A stretch of 64,000 bases of DNA. It comes from Prauserella halophila (GTDB lineage Bacteria; Actinomycetota; Actinomycetes; Mycobacteriales; Pseudonocardiaceae). Position numbers and translations under genes: made by a program. The stretch is from positions 62,001-126,000 of the forward strand of contig NZ_JAMTCQ010000013.1 in the NCBI RefSeq assembly GCF_024171895.1. Reading direction: 5' to 3'. This document shows, piece by piece, positions 29,564 to 37,206 of this stretch (positions are counted from its first letter, which is position 1; the number at the start of each line of letters is the position of its first letter). The notes beneath the pieces were generated by a model. The model was not told the origin of the DNA, did no database searches, and saw nothing but the letters and a program-made list of their open reading frames with translations.

Positions 29564-30580
29564 ATGCCGCGGTCGGAGGACTGCGAACCCACCCGACGTC
29601 CGACGATGGCCGACGTCGCGGCGCGCGCCGGGGTGTCGCGCCAGACGGTCTCGCTCGTACTCGGGGACAAGCCGGGCCCGAACCCGCACACCCGCGAGCA
29701 CGTCCTGCGCGCCGCGGAGGACCTCGGGTTCCACACCGATACGGCGGCCCAGTTGCTGCGGCGGGCGCGCAGCCGCCAGCTCGGCGTGCTGTTCACGATG
29801 GAGCACTCCCTCGATCCGCTGGTGATCGAGGGGTTGTACGCGGCGGCGGCCGGGCTCGACTACAGCATCGTGCTCAGCGCGATCCTGCCCACGCGTGGCG
29901 TACGGCAGGCCGTGGACGAACTGCTCGGGCTCCGTTGCGAGGCGATCATCCTCATCGGACTGTCCATCGAGTCGCCCGCCCATCTGACCAAGATCGCGCG
30001 GCAGGTTCCGGTCGTCGAGATCGGCCAGCACACCGGCGGAGCCGGCATCGACAGTGTGCGCACCGCCGACGACGAGGGAGCGCGCCTCGCGGTGGACCAC
30101 CTCGTCGCACTCGGCCACCGCAACATCGTGCACGTCGACGGCGGCCACCTGCCGGGCGCCGCCGACCGGCGTACGGGCTACCGGGACCGGATGCACGAGC
30201 ACAGGCTGGACGGGTATGTGGAGGTCCTGCCGGGCGACTACACCGAGGAATCCGGCGTGCGCGCCGCCGCGGACCTGCTGTCCCGTCCGGACCGGCCGAC
30301 GGCGGTCTTCGCGGCCAACGACAGTTGCGCCGAGGGGCTGCTCCACACGCTCGGCCGCGCGGACGTGCGTGTCCCGCGGGACCTGTCGATCGTGGGCTAC
30401 GACGACACCCGTGCAGCCGGCATGTCGTATGTCGACCTGACCACGATCAGGCAGGACGCCACGGCGATGGCCGAGTTCGCCGTGGCCGCCTGCGCCGAAC
30501 GCCTCGACGACCAGCGCACCGCGGCAAGGGACGTCGTCCTCACCCCGACGCTGACCGTCCGCGGCAGCACTGCGCCGTGA
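29564..30580 (+). CDS. LacI-family transcriptional regulator
   Basis: 338 residues. N-terminal helix-turn-helix: RRPTMADVAARAGVSRQTVSLVLGDKPGPNPHTREHVLRAAEDLGFHTDTAAQLL (11-65). The periplasmic-binding-like domain follows (QLGVLFTMEHSLDPLVIEGLYAAA, VDHLVALGHRNIVHVDGG, IVGYDDTRAAGMSYVDLTTIRQD). The effector is probably a sugar. The ATG at 29564 has AGGAGG 9 nt upstream. It is divergent from the MFS transporter and should bind the palindrome at 29399-29418. Confidence 0.88.
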   Translation: MPRSEDCEPTRRPTMADVAARAGVSRQTVSLVLGDKPGPNPHTREHVLRAAEDLGFHTDTAAQLLRRARSRQLGVLFTMEHSLDPLVIEGLYAAAAGLDYSIVLSAILPTRGVRQAVDELLGLRCEAIILIGLSIESPAHLTKIARQVPVVEIGQHTGGAGIDSVRTADDEGARLAVDHLVALGHRNIVHVDGGHLPGAADRRTGYRDRMHEHRLDGYVEVLPGDYTEESGVRAAADLLSRPDRPTAVFAANDSCAEGLLHTLGRADVRVPRDLSIVGYDDTRAAGMSYVDLTTIRQDATAMAEFAVAACAERLDDQRTAARDVVLTPTLTVRGSTAP

Positions 30581-30678
30581 ACCACTGCGCCGTGAGCCAC
30601 TGCGTCATGAACCACTACGTCATGAACACGGCGTCATGAACACGGCGCCGTGGCCACAGCGCCGTGGCCGTTACCGCC
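30563..30678 (+). repeat. Degenerate 14-15 bp tandem repeat array
   Basis: Consecutive units start at 30578, 30593, 30608 (15 bp: TGAACCACTGCGCCG, TGAGCCACTGCGTCA, TGAACCACTACGTCA) and at 30623, 30637, 30651, 30665 (14 bp: TGAACACGGCGTCA, TGAACACGGCGCCG, TGGCCACAGCGCCG and a worn copy). A partial unit precedes them. The array begins at the LacI stop codon and runs into the last codons of the convergent type VII gene. Confidence 0.75.
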
Positions 30679-32653
30679 AGTCCTCGTTCTTGTTGTTCTC
30701 CCAGTCGCCGATGACCGGTGGCGCGATGACCTGCTCGGGAGCGAAGACGTCCTCCTCGTCCTCGAGGTAGCCCGCCATGCGGTGCTCCTCGTCTTCCTCA
30801 CTCTTCCGGCCCGCGGCCCCCATCCCGGGTGCCATCCCACCGGCCATTCCGCTGCCTGTCGCGCCGCCACCGGTCGCGCCGCCGGTCACGTGCTGCATGC
30901 CGGCGCCGCCGGAGGTACCTCCCACACCCCACGATCCGCTCCCGGTGGCCGGACCACGTCCTCCGGCGTTGGCGCCGCCGGAACCGCCGGAACCGCTGGA
31001 ACCGCCGGCGAGTACTCCGCCGATCCCTCCGCCTGCGCCGGCTCCGGTCGCGCCACCGAGCCTGCTGCTGATGTCACCGTTCACCGACCCGGACCAACCG
31101 GGCGGGGTGGCACCCGAGGGATGGACGTCCGGGGCGGTGAACTTCGGAGGCACGTACGACGAGGCGCCAGTACCACTGTCGTCGACGTCCGGGATGTCGG
31201 GCGCGGCCGGCGAGAAGGACCCGGAGTTGTCCGGTACATCCGGCACGTCCGATACGTCCGGCGAGTACGACCCGCCACTCGCAGCCCTCGGCGAGAACGA
31301 CTCCCCACCGCCGTCCGGCACCTGCGGCACAGTCGCCGAGAACGGCTGTCCGCTCCGCGGGACGTCCGGTGCCGCCGGTGCGGTCGGCGAGAACGGCCCG
31401 CCCCCACCGTCCGGCATGCCCGGAACGTCCGGCGCATCCGGCGAGTACGACCCGCCACTCGCAACCCCCGGCGAGAACGACTCCCCACCGCCGTCCGGCA
31501 CCTGCGGCACAGTCGCCGAGAACGGCCGGCCTCCGTCGCCGGACTCCGCCGGGGTGATGACGCCGTCGCCGTCTCCGGCCGGGCCGCCGGCCGCGAACGA
31601 CCGGTTTGCCGGTGACACCGTCCCGGCAGCCGGCTGAGCCTCCTGTCCGGGGGCGAACGACCCCGGTTCCCGGACCTGTGGCGTCACCGCAGGGGTGCCG
31701 GCGGCCACCTCGCCTGCGGCGGCCTCGCCCGCGGCGGCCCCGCCCGCGGCGGCCTCGCCCGCGGCGGCCCCGCCTGCGGCCGCCCCGCCTGCAGCCGCCG
31801 TGGCCCGTGGTCCGGCGAGCGCGGGCGGCGGCGAGAACAGTGGCATGTCGACGGCGCCCCCGACGGTCTCGTCGAACTGCGTCATGATCCGGGCTGCCTG
31901 CCCCCGCCTGGCCTCGCTCTCCTGCATCGTCTGCATCTCCTGCTGGGCCGCCACGGCATAAGCCGTCGGATCACCGATGCCGGCCAGCCGCCGGTTGGCC
32001 TCCGCCGCGGAGAACGGCAACGGCGGGTTACCGTCCATCTGCTTCTGCGTCTCGTTGAGCGTCTGCGAGTGGATCTGTTGCTGACGTCCGGTGAGAACCG
32101 CGCCCTGCGCCGTCGAGCCCAACCACTTGGCCACACCGGCGAGATGCTCCCTCGCGGCGTCTCCGCCTTCACCCTGCCAATCGCCCATGCTGTCGCTGAT
32201 CGCATCCGCGACAGCCTTCTGGTGCAGCGTCAGCTCGTTGCCGGTCCGCACCCATTCCTCGGAGGTCTCGGCGACCGCCGCGGAATCGGCCTGGCTGCCG
32301 AGGGTCTCGACCATCTGCTCGTGCGAGGCGTTCTCCCACACCGTCCTGGGTGCCTCGCCCGCCCGGCGGATCTCCAGACCTTCGTCCATGCCGCTCCGGT
32401 CGCTGGTGAGGAAGCGCTGGTAGAGAGCCTGTGTGAACGTGTCGCCGAACGCGCTGAAGGGGAAGATGTCCGACACGGCCTCCGCGACGGCGCGGAACTC
32501 GTGCCCCGACTCCGCCTTGTCGTTGATCTCGCCGACGTAGAACGGCGACGACGAGTCCATCGTCACGTCGTAGTGCGGACTGTCGGGGTCGTAACTGTCA
32601 CTCTGCGGGTCCGAAACCGCCTGCGTCTTCTCTTCCGGAGTGGACGTGGACAC
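30671..32653 (-). CDS. PPE-like type VII secretion substrate with repetitive Pro/Gly-rich region
   Basis: 660 residues from the GTG at 32651-32653 (AGAGGTG upstream). Residues 1-260 are mostly helical with a W-x-G turn in SMGDWQGEGGDAAREHL (about 155-171), like PPE or long WXG proteins of Pseudonocardiaceae. From about 275 on it is low complexity: (AAAGG/AAAGE)n repeats, then two near-identical blocks built from QPFSATVPQVPDGGGESFSP and ASGGSYSPD, and a Gly-rich stretch. The acidic tail ends NKNEDWR. It is followed upstream by a small YxxxE protein and an EspG-type chaperone, so it is likely exported by an ESX system encoded elsewhere. Confidence 0.75.
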   Translation of the reverse strand: MSTSTPEEKTQAVSDPQSDSYDPDSPHYDVTMDSSSPFYVGEINDKAESGHEFRAVAEAVSDIFPFSAFGDTFTQALYQRFLTSDRSGMDEGLEIRRAGEAPRTVWENASHEQMVETLGSQADSAAVAETSEEWVRTGNELTLHQKAVADAISDSMGDWQGEGGDAAREHLAGVAKWLGSTAQGAVLTGRQQQIHSQTLNETQKQMDGNPPLPFSAAEANRRLAGIGDPTAYAVAAQQEMQTMQESEARRGQAARIMTQFDETVGGAVDMPLFSPPPALAGPRATAAAGGAAAGGAAAGEAAAGGAAAGEAAAGEVAAGTPAVTPQVREPGSFAPGQEAQPAAGTVSPANRSFAAGGPAGDGDGVITPAESGDGGRPFSATVPQVPDGGGESFSPGVASGGSYSPDAPDVPGMPDGGGGPFSPTAPAAPDVPRSGQPFSATVPQVPDGGGESFSPRAASGGSYSPDVSDVPDVPDNSGSFSPAAPDIPDVDDSGTGASSYVPPKFTAPDVHPSGATPPGWSGSVNGDISSRLGGATGAGAGGGIGGVLAGGSSGSGGSGGANAGGRGPATGSGSWGVGGTSGGAGMQHVTGGATGGGATGSGMAGGMAPGMGAAGRKSEEDEEHRMAGYLEDEEDVFAPEQVIAPPVIGDWENNKNEDWR

Positions 32654-32686
32654 GGTCGTGGCACCTCTTTCAGCGGGCGGGAAAAG

Positions 32687-33127
32687 TCAGACGTGATCGT
32701 GGAAACTCTCGAGTTCGCCGCGGGTTCCCGACTCCGTGTCGGAATACCGTCGCTTGGCCTCGCGAATCGCCTCGATGTACTGCGGGAGTTCTGCCTTCGC
32801 CTGGCGCAGCTGAGTGAGCAACCCGTGCTCGTCGGCAGCCGTGTTGACCGTGTGCTGTGCTACCCACTTCGCCGTCGAGGTCGCACTCAGCGGCGGCGAC
32901 GTCTCGAGCTTCGAGAGCGTCGCCCAACGGTTGTTGAGAGTTTCGAGGATGTCTTCGAGTGCACTGATCATCCGGTTGCCCGTGGTCTCGTCGACGGCGA
33001 AGCCGCCGTCGGTCGCCATCTGCTTCAACTCACGCCCGCTCAGCATCGACGTACCTCGCTCGGCCGGCCGCAGCACCGCACCGGTTGCCGCCGTGGGTTG
33101 GACCTCGCGGGCCTCGTCCTCACTCAT
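32687..33127 (-). CDS. Small helical type VII substrate partner (PE-like) with YxxxE signal
   Basis: 146 residues (or 147 with a GTG one codon earlier; GGGAG is upstream). It is predicted mostly helical (RMISALEDILETLNNRWATL, HGLLTQLRQAKAELPQYIEAIREAKRRY). Tyr128-Ser-Asp-Thr-Glu132 matches the YxxxD/E secretion signal located after the helical hairpin of PE, EsxB and EspC proteins. It is 33 bp upstream of the PPE-like gene, the usual place of a PE partner, and downstream of EspG. No named family is recognised; the partner role is inferred from motif and context. Confidence 0.65.
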   Translation of the reverse strand: MSEDEAREVQPTAATGAVLRPAERGTSMLSGRELKQMATDGGFAVDETTGNRMISALEDILETLNNRWATLSKLETSPPLSATSTAKWVAQHTVNTAADEHGLLTQLRQAKAELPQYIEAIREAKRRYSDTESGTRGELESFHDHV

Positions 33128-33141
33128 CACACACTCCCGAC

Positions 33142-33990
33142 TCAGTAGGTTTCGGCCACCAGACCGTGAATGGCACGTGACACCTCGGTACGGCCGGCAG
33201 GCTCGTAGCGGGCGACGAACTCGTTGTCGACCTCACCGGCATGCACCAGATACCGGCCCTCGTCGGTGTCCACCCAGCCGACGGACCGTGGTACGGCCGC
33301 CTCGCCACTCGACGCCGACACGACGATCTGCCCACCGCCCCGTCGTTCACCCGAGAACGCGCGGCGCAGCCGCTCCTCACCGGACTCGCCGGCTCCGCGC
33401 GAGCTTCGCCTGCCAGCGGTCTTCCCCACAACGCGGATGTTTCCGAACGCGCTGGTCTCCTCCTCGTCGTGAGCCCGTTCGGCGGCCTTCCGGACATCGA
33501 ACGCGGAGCGGTACTCGGGCAGGCCCTGCCGAACCGTCGCCTCGGGACCGGTGGCCGCGGGCACAGCTGGCAGCGCGGCGGTGAGTACGTCGATGAGATC
33601 GTCGTCGGAGAACAACCGGAACTCCAGGTCGTCCTCCCCGTGGTGCTGTGTGACACCGAGCGCGTCGGCGCCGTCGGTGAGCACCACCCTCGCGATCTCG
33701 GCACCCTGGTCGTCGATTCCGCTGATCGCCACCGACACCCGGTGGCTGCCGACCAGCTCGAACGCCCTCCTCACATTCGGGTGGGGATCCTTACCGACCA
33801 GGAGTCCGCGCTCCGCGAGCGTGCCGCTGACGATCCCGGCGAGCGTGCGCAACCGGCCGGGATCGGCGGTGGTGTTGCGCACGCGTAACGGAAACCGCCG
33901 AATATCCACACCGAAAGCCTGAGCGACGACACTCGCCTCGACGCTGCCCAGCACGAACTCGAAACTACCGAACACCTTGCGAGAGGCCAC
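33142..33990 (-). CDS. EspG-family ESX secretion-associated chaperone
   Basis: About 282 residues. The sequence follows the EspG pattern: SFEFVLGSVEASVVAQAFG at the start, FPLRVRNTTADPGRLRTLAGIVSGTLAERGLL, FELVGSHRVSVAISGIDDQGAEIARVVLTDGADALGV, and near the end GGGQIVVSASSGEAAVPRSVGWVDTDEGRYLVHAG. EspG binds PE-PPE pairs in the cytosol and delivers them to the ESX machinery. Start taken at the GTG at 33988-33990; the GTG at 33975 fits the family start equally well. It is first in the three-gene unit espG, PE-like, PPE-like. Confidence 0.78.
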   Translation of the reverse strand: MASRKVFGSFEFVLGSVEASVVAQAFGVDIRRFPLRVRNTTADPGRLRTLAGIVSGTLAERGLLVGKDPHPNVRRAFELVGSHRVSVAISGIDDQGAEIARVVLTDGADALGVTQHHGEDDLEFRLFSDDDLIDVLTAALPAVPAATGPEATVRQGLPEYRSAFDVRKAAERAHDEEETSAFGNIRVVGKTAGRRSSRGAGESGEERLRRAFSGERRGGGQIVVSASSGEAAVPRSVGWVDTDEGRYLVHAGEVDNEFVARYEPAGRTEVSRAIHGLVAETY

Positions 33991-34345
33991 CTTTCCGGAA
34001 GAGTGCCGGGTGATCGCTGCGGCGCGAAGACTAGCAGCAGTCCGGACGCCGGCCCATGAGGTGGCAACAAGTTCACTCCCTGTCCGCTCATCTGAGCGCG
34101 ACAGGATCGCGCGACAGGATCGGAGTGCACGGGGTTCTGGACCGCGGCCACGCGTAGCGATAGGTTGCCCGTGGCATCGTCGCCTCCTCATTGGATTGCA
34201 TCCGACACCGCGCGGGCTTCGCCCGCTTTCTCCCTCGCACGCCGGCCGCCGTGTCAGAGCGTGCGGAACGGCCAGATCCGTCGCCACCGCGCGGGGTGAC
34301 GTGCCGACAATGGATCAGCGGTCCAGCATATCGAAGGAGAAGGGT
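33991..34345. other. Divergent promoter region of the type VII secretion cassette
   Basis: 355 bp between espG (minus) and the YbaB-like gene (plus). Reading frames cross it but none is supported. No clear palindrome or operator was seen. The start of the plus-strand gene is set by AAGGAGAAGG at about 34333-34344. Confidence 0.4.
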
Positions 34346-34897
34346 GTGGAACCGAATCCGAATCTGAGGCCGGGCGAGGACCTCCAGCACTACGTCGAGC
34401 GGCAGGCCGTCGAGATGCAGCAGCGGGCCACCGAGCTGCAGGACGCGTTCGCGGCAGCAGCGGCCACCGTGAGTTCGCGGGACGGCGCGGTCACCGTCTC
34501 GTTGGCGCCGAACGGCGCCCTACGGAGCATCCAGCTCGGCAAGCGCGCCTGCGAGCTCGGCGAGGCGAGACTGACGACGACCATCATGGACACCGTCCGC
34601 CAGGCGCAACGGCAGACCGCGCAGGCGGTCGCCGGCTCGGTGGAGTCGATCATGGGAGGTGGCGAGGTGCTCGAGATGATGCAGGGATTCCTTCCCGCCG
34701 ACCCTGCGGCCGGCGGCGAAATGGACCAGACCACGTCCACTCGGGAGCCCGATCCCGACGCGGACCCGCGGCCACCGAAGCCCGCGACACCGTCGACGTC
34801 GCCACCACCGTCGGCGTCGCCACCGTCGTCGCGACCCGCGCCGCGGCGACGCCCCGAACAGGACGAAGCAGATGACGATGAGGTGAATCCTTGGTGA
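34346..34897 (+). CDS. YbaB/EbfC-like protein of a type VII locus
   Basis: 183 residues. The first 110 resemble the YbaB/EbfC fold (MQQRATELQDAFAAAAATVSSRDGAVTVSLAPNGALRSIQLGKRACELGEARLTTTIMDTVRQAQRQTAQAV). In actinobacteria such proteins commonly head ESX-associated gene sets (EspL/YbaB-like) and are thought to act in stability of partner proteins or regulation rather than as nucleoid proteins. The C-terminal 70 residues are a Pro/Ser/Glu-rich disordered tail. GTG at 34346 is chosen for its ribosome binding site; an ATG at 34310 is in frame. The stop overlaps the next start (GTGA). Confidence 0.75.
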   Translation: MEPNPNLRPGEDLQHYVERQAVEMQQRATELQDAFAAAAATVSSRDGAVTVSLAPNGALRSIQLGKRACELGEARLTTTIMDTVRQAQRQTAQAVAGSVESIMGGGEVLEMMQGFLPADPAAGGEMDQTTSTREPDPDADPRPPKPATPSTSPPPSASPPSSRPAPRRRPEQDEADDDEVNPW

Positions 34898-35205
34898 GCG
34901 GCGGGTACGAAGTAGACGATCCCGAGGCGTTCGACGTTTTCGGCAGGCATCTGGACGACCTCGCGGACAATCTCCGCGGAACCGCCGAGATGATCGGGGG
35001 CTGTGTGGCCGACCCCGGGCTGTTCGGCGTTGTCGGCCAGTTCTTCGGTCTCGGTGCCACTCTCCACTGCGGCAGGGCGCGCGACCAGTTCACCAGCTAC
35101 GCGACCTCGGTCGGGACGTTCCGCGAGAAGCTCGACGAGGCCAAGCGGACCTACCGACAGCAGGAAGAGGACGTGGCCGGTTCGATTTCGGAGCACAAGG
35201 CATGA
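34894..35205 (+). CDS. EspC-like small type VII secreted protein with YxxxE signal
   Basis: 103 residues, the size of EspC/DUF2580 and WXG100 proteins. It forms two helices; there is no WXG, but Gly-Leu-Phe-Gly sits at the turn (about 42-45). Tyr87-Arg-Gln-Gln-Glu91 is a YxxxE secretion signal just after helix 2. GTG start overlaps the YbaB-like stop, and its own stop overlaps the next ATG (ATGA), so the three genes are translationally coupled. It probably pairs with the WXG-domain product of the next gene, which lacks a YxxxE motif. Confidence 0.7.
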   Translation: MSGGYEVDDPEAFDVFGRHLDDLADNLRGTAEMIGGCVADPGLFGVVGQFFGLGATLHCGRARDQFTSYATSVGTFREKLDEAKRTYRQQEEDVAGSISEHKA

Positions 35206-36779
35206 GCGGGGACTACAAGCCGGGCGACTTCTGGCACGATCCGCAGGACACGCTGGGCAAGAAGGACATGCTCAGCGGCGCGGGCATCATGGATTCGTCC
35301 AACGCGCTGAGCGTCGGTGTCGACGAACGCAACGACGTGGCGATCGGCCTCGGCTCCGCCGGACTGGCACTCGACACGTTGGGGCTGGCGATAGACCCCG
35401 TCGGCAGCCTCGTCTCGGCGGCCATCGGCTGGCTCATCGAGCACGTCACACCCTTCCGCGTACCCCTCGACATGATGATGGGCGACCCCATCGGCATCGG
35501 TGCCGCCCAGGAAGCCATCGATGCCGAGCGCAAGAAGCTCACCGAGTGGGCCGAGGAGCACCGGAACGCTCTGGAGAAGCTGCGCGCATCGTGGCGGGGC
35601 GCGGCCGCCGACGCCTTCACCAAGGACATGGAGGGACTGAAAGCCCATCTGGACTCGCTCGGGAAGTACGTCGATTCGGCGTCCCAGCAGATGGGCATCG
35701 CCGGCGGCCTGGTGGGCGCCTTCCGGGGCGTCATCCGGGACATCATCGCGGGTGTCCTCGGCGGCATCATCGCGGGCGCATTCGCGGCCGCAGCGGCCAT
35801 GCCCTTCACGTTCGGTGCCTCGATTCCCATCTTCCTCGGCACGGTCGTCGCGACCGTCGGGATCACGATGACGAAGATCGGCGTGCAGATCACCAAGCTC
35901 ACCCAGAAGCTCACCCAGAGCCGGACGAACATCGACGAGACCGGCAAGATCGGCGACGACGCCGCGAAGGCGTTCGACGACGCGGCCAACGGCGGGTCGA
36001 AGCCGACGCCGGGCGGCGGCAGCGGCAGTGGCAGTGGCAGTGGCAGTGGCAGCGCTAGACCGCCGAAGCCGGATCTCACCATCGACACCAACGTGCCCAA
36101 ACCGGACGCGGGAAGCAGCCCTTCCAGCGGAGGCACCGAGTACTTCACGCCGGACGCGGGAAGCAGCCCTTCGAGCGCAGGCACCGAGTACTTCACGCCG
36201 GACACGTCTCCCCGGCCCGGCTCCGGTTCACCGTCCGGCGGTAGCTCACCTGGCTCGAACGGCAGCGACCCCGGCGGCAACGGGCCGATCTCATCCACGC
36301 TGGACGGTGGTGGCCGGCCCGGCGGCGCCGCCGGCAACTCCAACGGCGGCAACTCCAACGGCGGCAACGGCAGCACTGGAAACGGCGGCAACGCCGGCCA
36401 CGGCAACGGTTCGGGTACACCCGATGGTGGCGGCAAACCCGACGGCGAGACCTCCCTCAAGCCCGGGCACGAACCATTCCCCGACAAAATGGTGCGCTAT
36501 GCTAAGGAGCACCTCGAGCAGGAGATCGTCGACAAGCTGCCCCACGCGAGGCCGGCCGAACACCAGATCATCCTCGACAAGTTCGATAAGTACGCAGGCA
36601 TGGGCAAGCCCGACCTGACGAAGATGCTCGGTGAGCAGGACGCGGCACGATTCGAATCCATCGTCAAGACCCTGACGGACCCGACCTACGGCTGGCGCGG
36701 ATTCCTGTCCAAGAGCTCCATCGAGTTCGTCAAGTCGTTGGGCGACGTCAACAAGGAACTGAACATGAACGACGAGTGA
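35202..36779 (+). CDS. Large WXG-domain protein with a variable-type C-terminal domain (possible type VII effector)
   Basis: 525 residues. Residues 95-165 form a WXG-like hairpin with Trp131-Arg-Gly133. Residues 168-225 are hydrophobic with two to three membrane-like spans (IIAGVLGGIIAGAFAAAAAM, IPIFLGTVVATVGITM). Residues 265-420 are a Gly/Ser/Asn-rich linker with a duplicated unit DAGSSPSS-GTEYFTPD. The last 102 residues (424-525) form a compact charged domain (FPDKMVRYAKEHLEQEIVDKL to LGDVNKELNMNDE). This order resembles ESX-exported polymorphic toxins, but the C-terminal domain has no recognised catalytic motif and no immunity gene follows. Confidence 0.72.
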   Translation: MSGDYKPGDFWHDPQDTLGKKDMLSGAGIMDSSNALSVGVDERNDVAIGLGSAGLALDTLGLAIDPVGSLVSAAIGWLIEHVTPFRVPLDMMMGDPIGIGAAQEAIDAERKKLTEWAEEHRNALEKLRASWRGAAADAFTKDMEGLKAHLDSLGKYVDSASQQMGIAGGLVGAFRGVIRDIIAGVLGGIIAGAFAAAAAMPFTFGASIPIFLGTVVATVGITMTKIGVQITKLTQKLTQSRTNIDETGKIGDDAAKAFDDAANGGSKPTPGGGSGSGSGSGSGSARPPKPDLTIDTNVPKPDAGSSPSSGGTEYFTPDAGSSPSSAGTEYFTPDTSPRPGSGSPSGGSSPGSNGSDPGGNGPISSTLDGGGRPGGAAGNSNGGNSNGGNGSTGNGGNAGHGNGSGTPDGGGKPDGETSLKPGHEPFPDKMVRYAKEHLEQEIVDKLPHARPAEHQIILDKFDKYAGMGKPDLTKMLGEQDAARFESIVKTLTDPTYGWRGFLSKSSIEFVKSLGDVNKELNMNDE

Positions 36780-36788
36780 CGACCGGCA

Positions 36789-36835
36789 CGCCGGTGGTCG
36801 AGTATGTCGGACAGGTGTGTACTCGACCGCCGGCG
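36789..36835 (+). terminator. Terminator-like hairpin after the type VII cassette
   Basis: 16-bp stem with one mismatch: CGCCGGTGGTCGAGTA (36789-36804) / TACTCGACCGCCGGCG (36820-36835), 15-nt loop, directly after the stop of the WXG-domain gene. Confidence 0.65.
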
Positions 36836-37206
36836 TTCGGGCGCGCCTCGCGCCGGAACGCCGGCGGTACCGTGGAAACTCCGCGCCTTCACGCCCACTA
36901 CCGGCAGAGGTCCGGCCTGCGGTCGTCGATCACGACCGCGCAGCGCGAGCGAGCGCGGCATCTCGGGGAAAACCGAAACTCGGGGAACACCGAAACTCGG
37001 GGAGACCGTCACGGTCGCGATCACCAGCCCCGACGAGGTGCACGCCTTCCACCCGGACGGGACCGCGCCTGCCCGCCGCAGGCCGACCGGCGCGATGACG
37101 CAGGCAGAGCCGCCGTGCGACGACGGCGACCACGCCGTTGGCGGCGATTCGCCCCGCGGCGGGCCGCGACCTCACCGTGTCGCGTGGCGGCGGCGGAAGG
37201 CGCCGG
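36836..37206. other. Non-coding gap between the type VII and iac clusters, with a possible gene remnant
   Basis: About 370 bp. It holds three 17-bp direct repeats (36960-37010). A plus-strand frame near 36997-37070 reads LGETVTVAITSPDEVHAFHPDG, reminiscent of a cupredoxin-type protein, but start, end and flanks are not intact. No complete gene is supported. Confidence 0.4.
36960..37010 (+). repeat. Three tandem 17-bp repeats
   Basis: Units ATCTCGGGGAAAACCGA (36960-36976), AACTCGGGGAACACCGA (36977-36993) and AACTCGGGGAGACCGTC (36994-37010). The last unit runs into the cupredoxin-like fragment. Confidence 0.7.

Noticed and set aside
36780..37206. Immunity gene for the WXG-domain effector
   Set aside because: The region has a terminator, short repeats and broken frames, but no intact ORF with a start and ribosome binding site.
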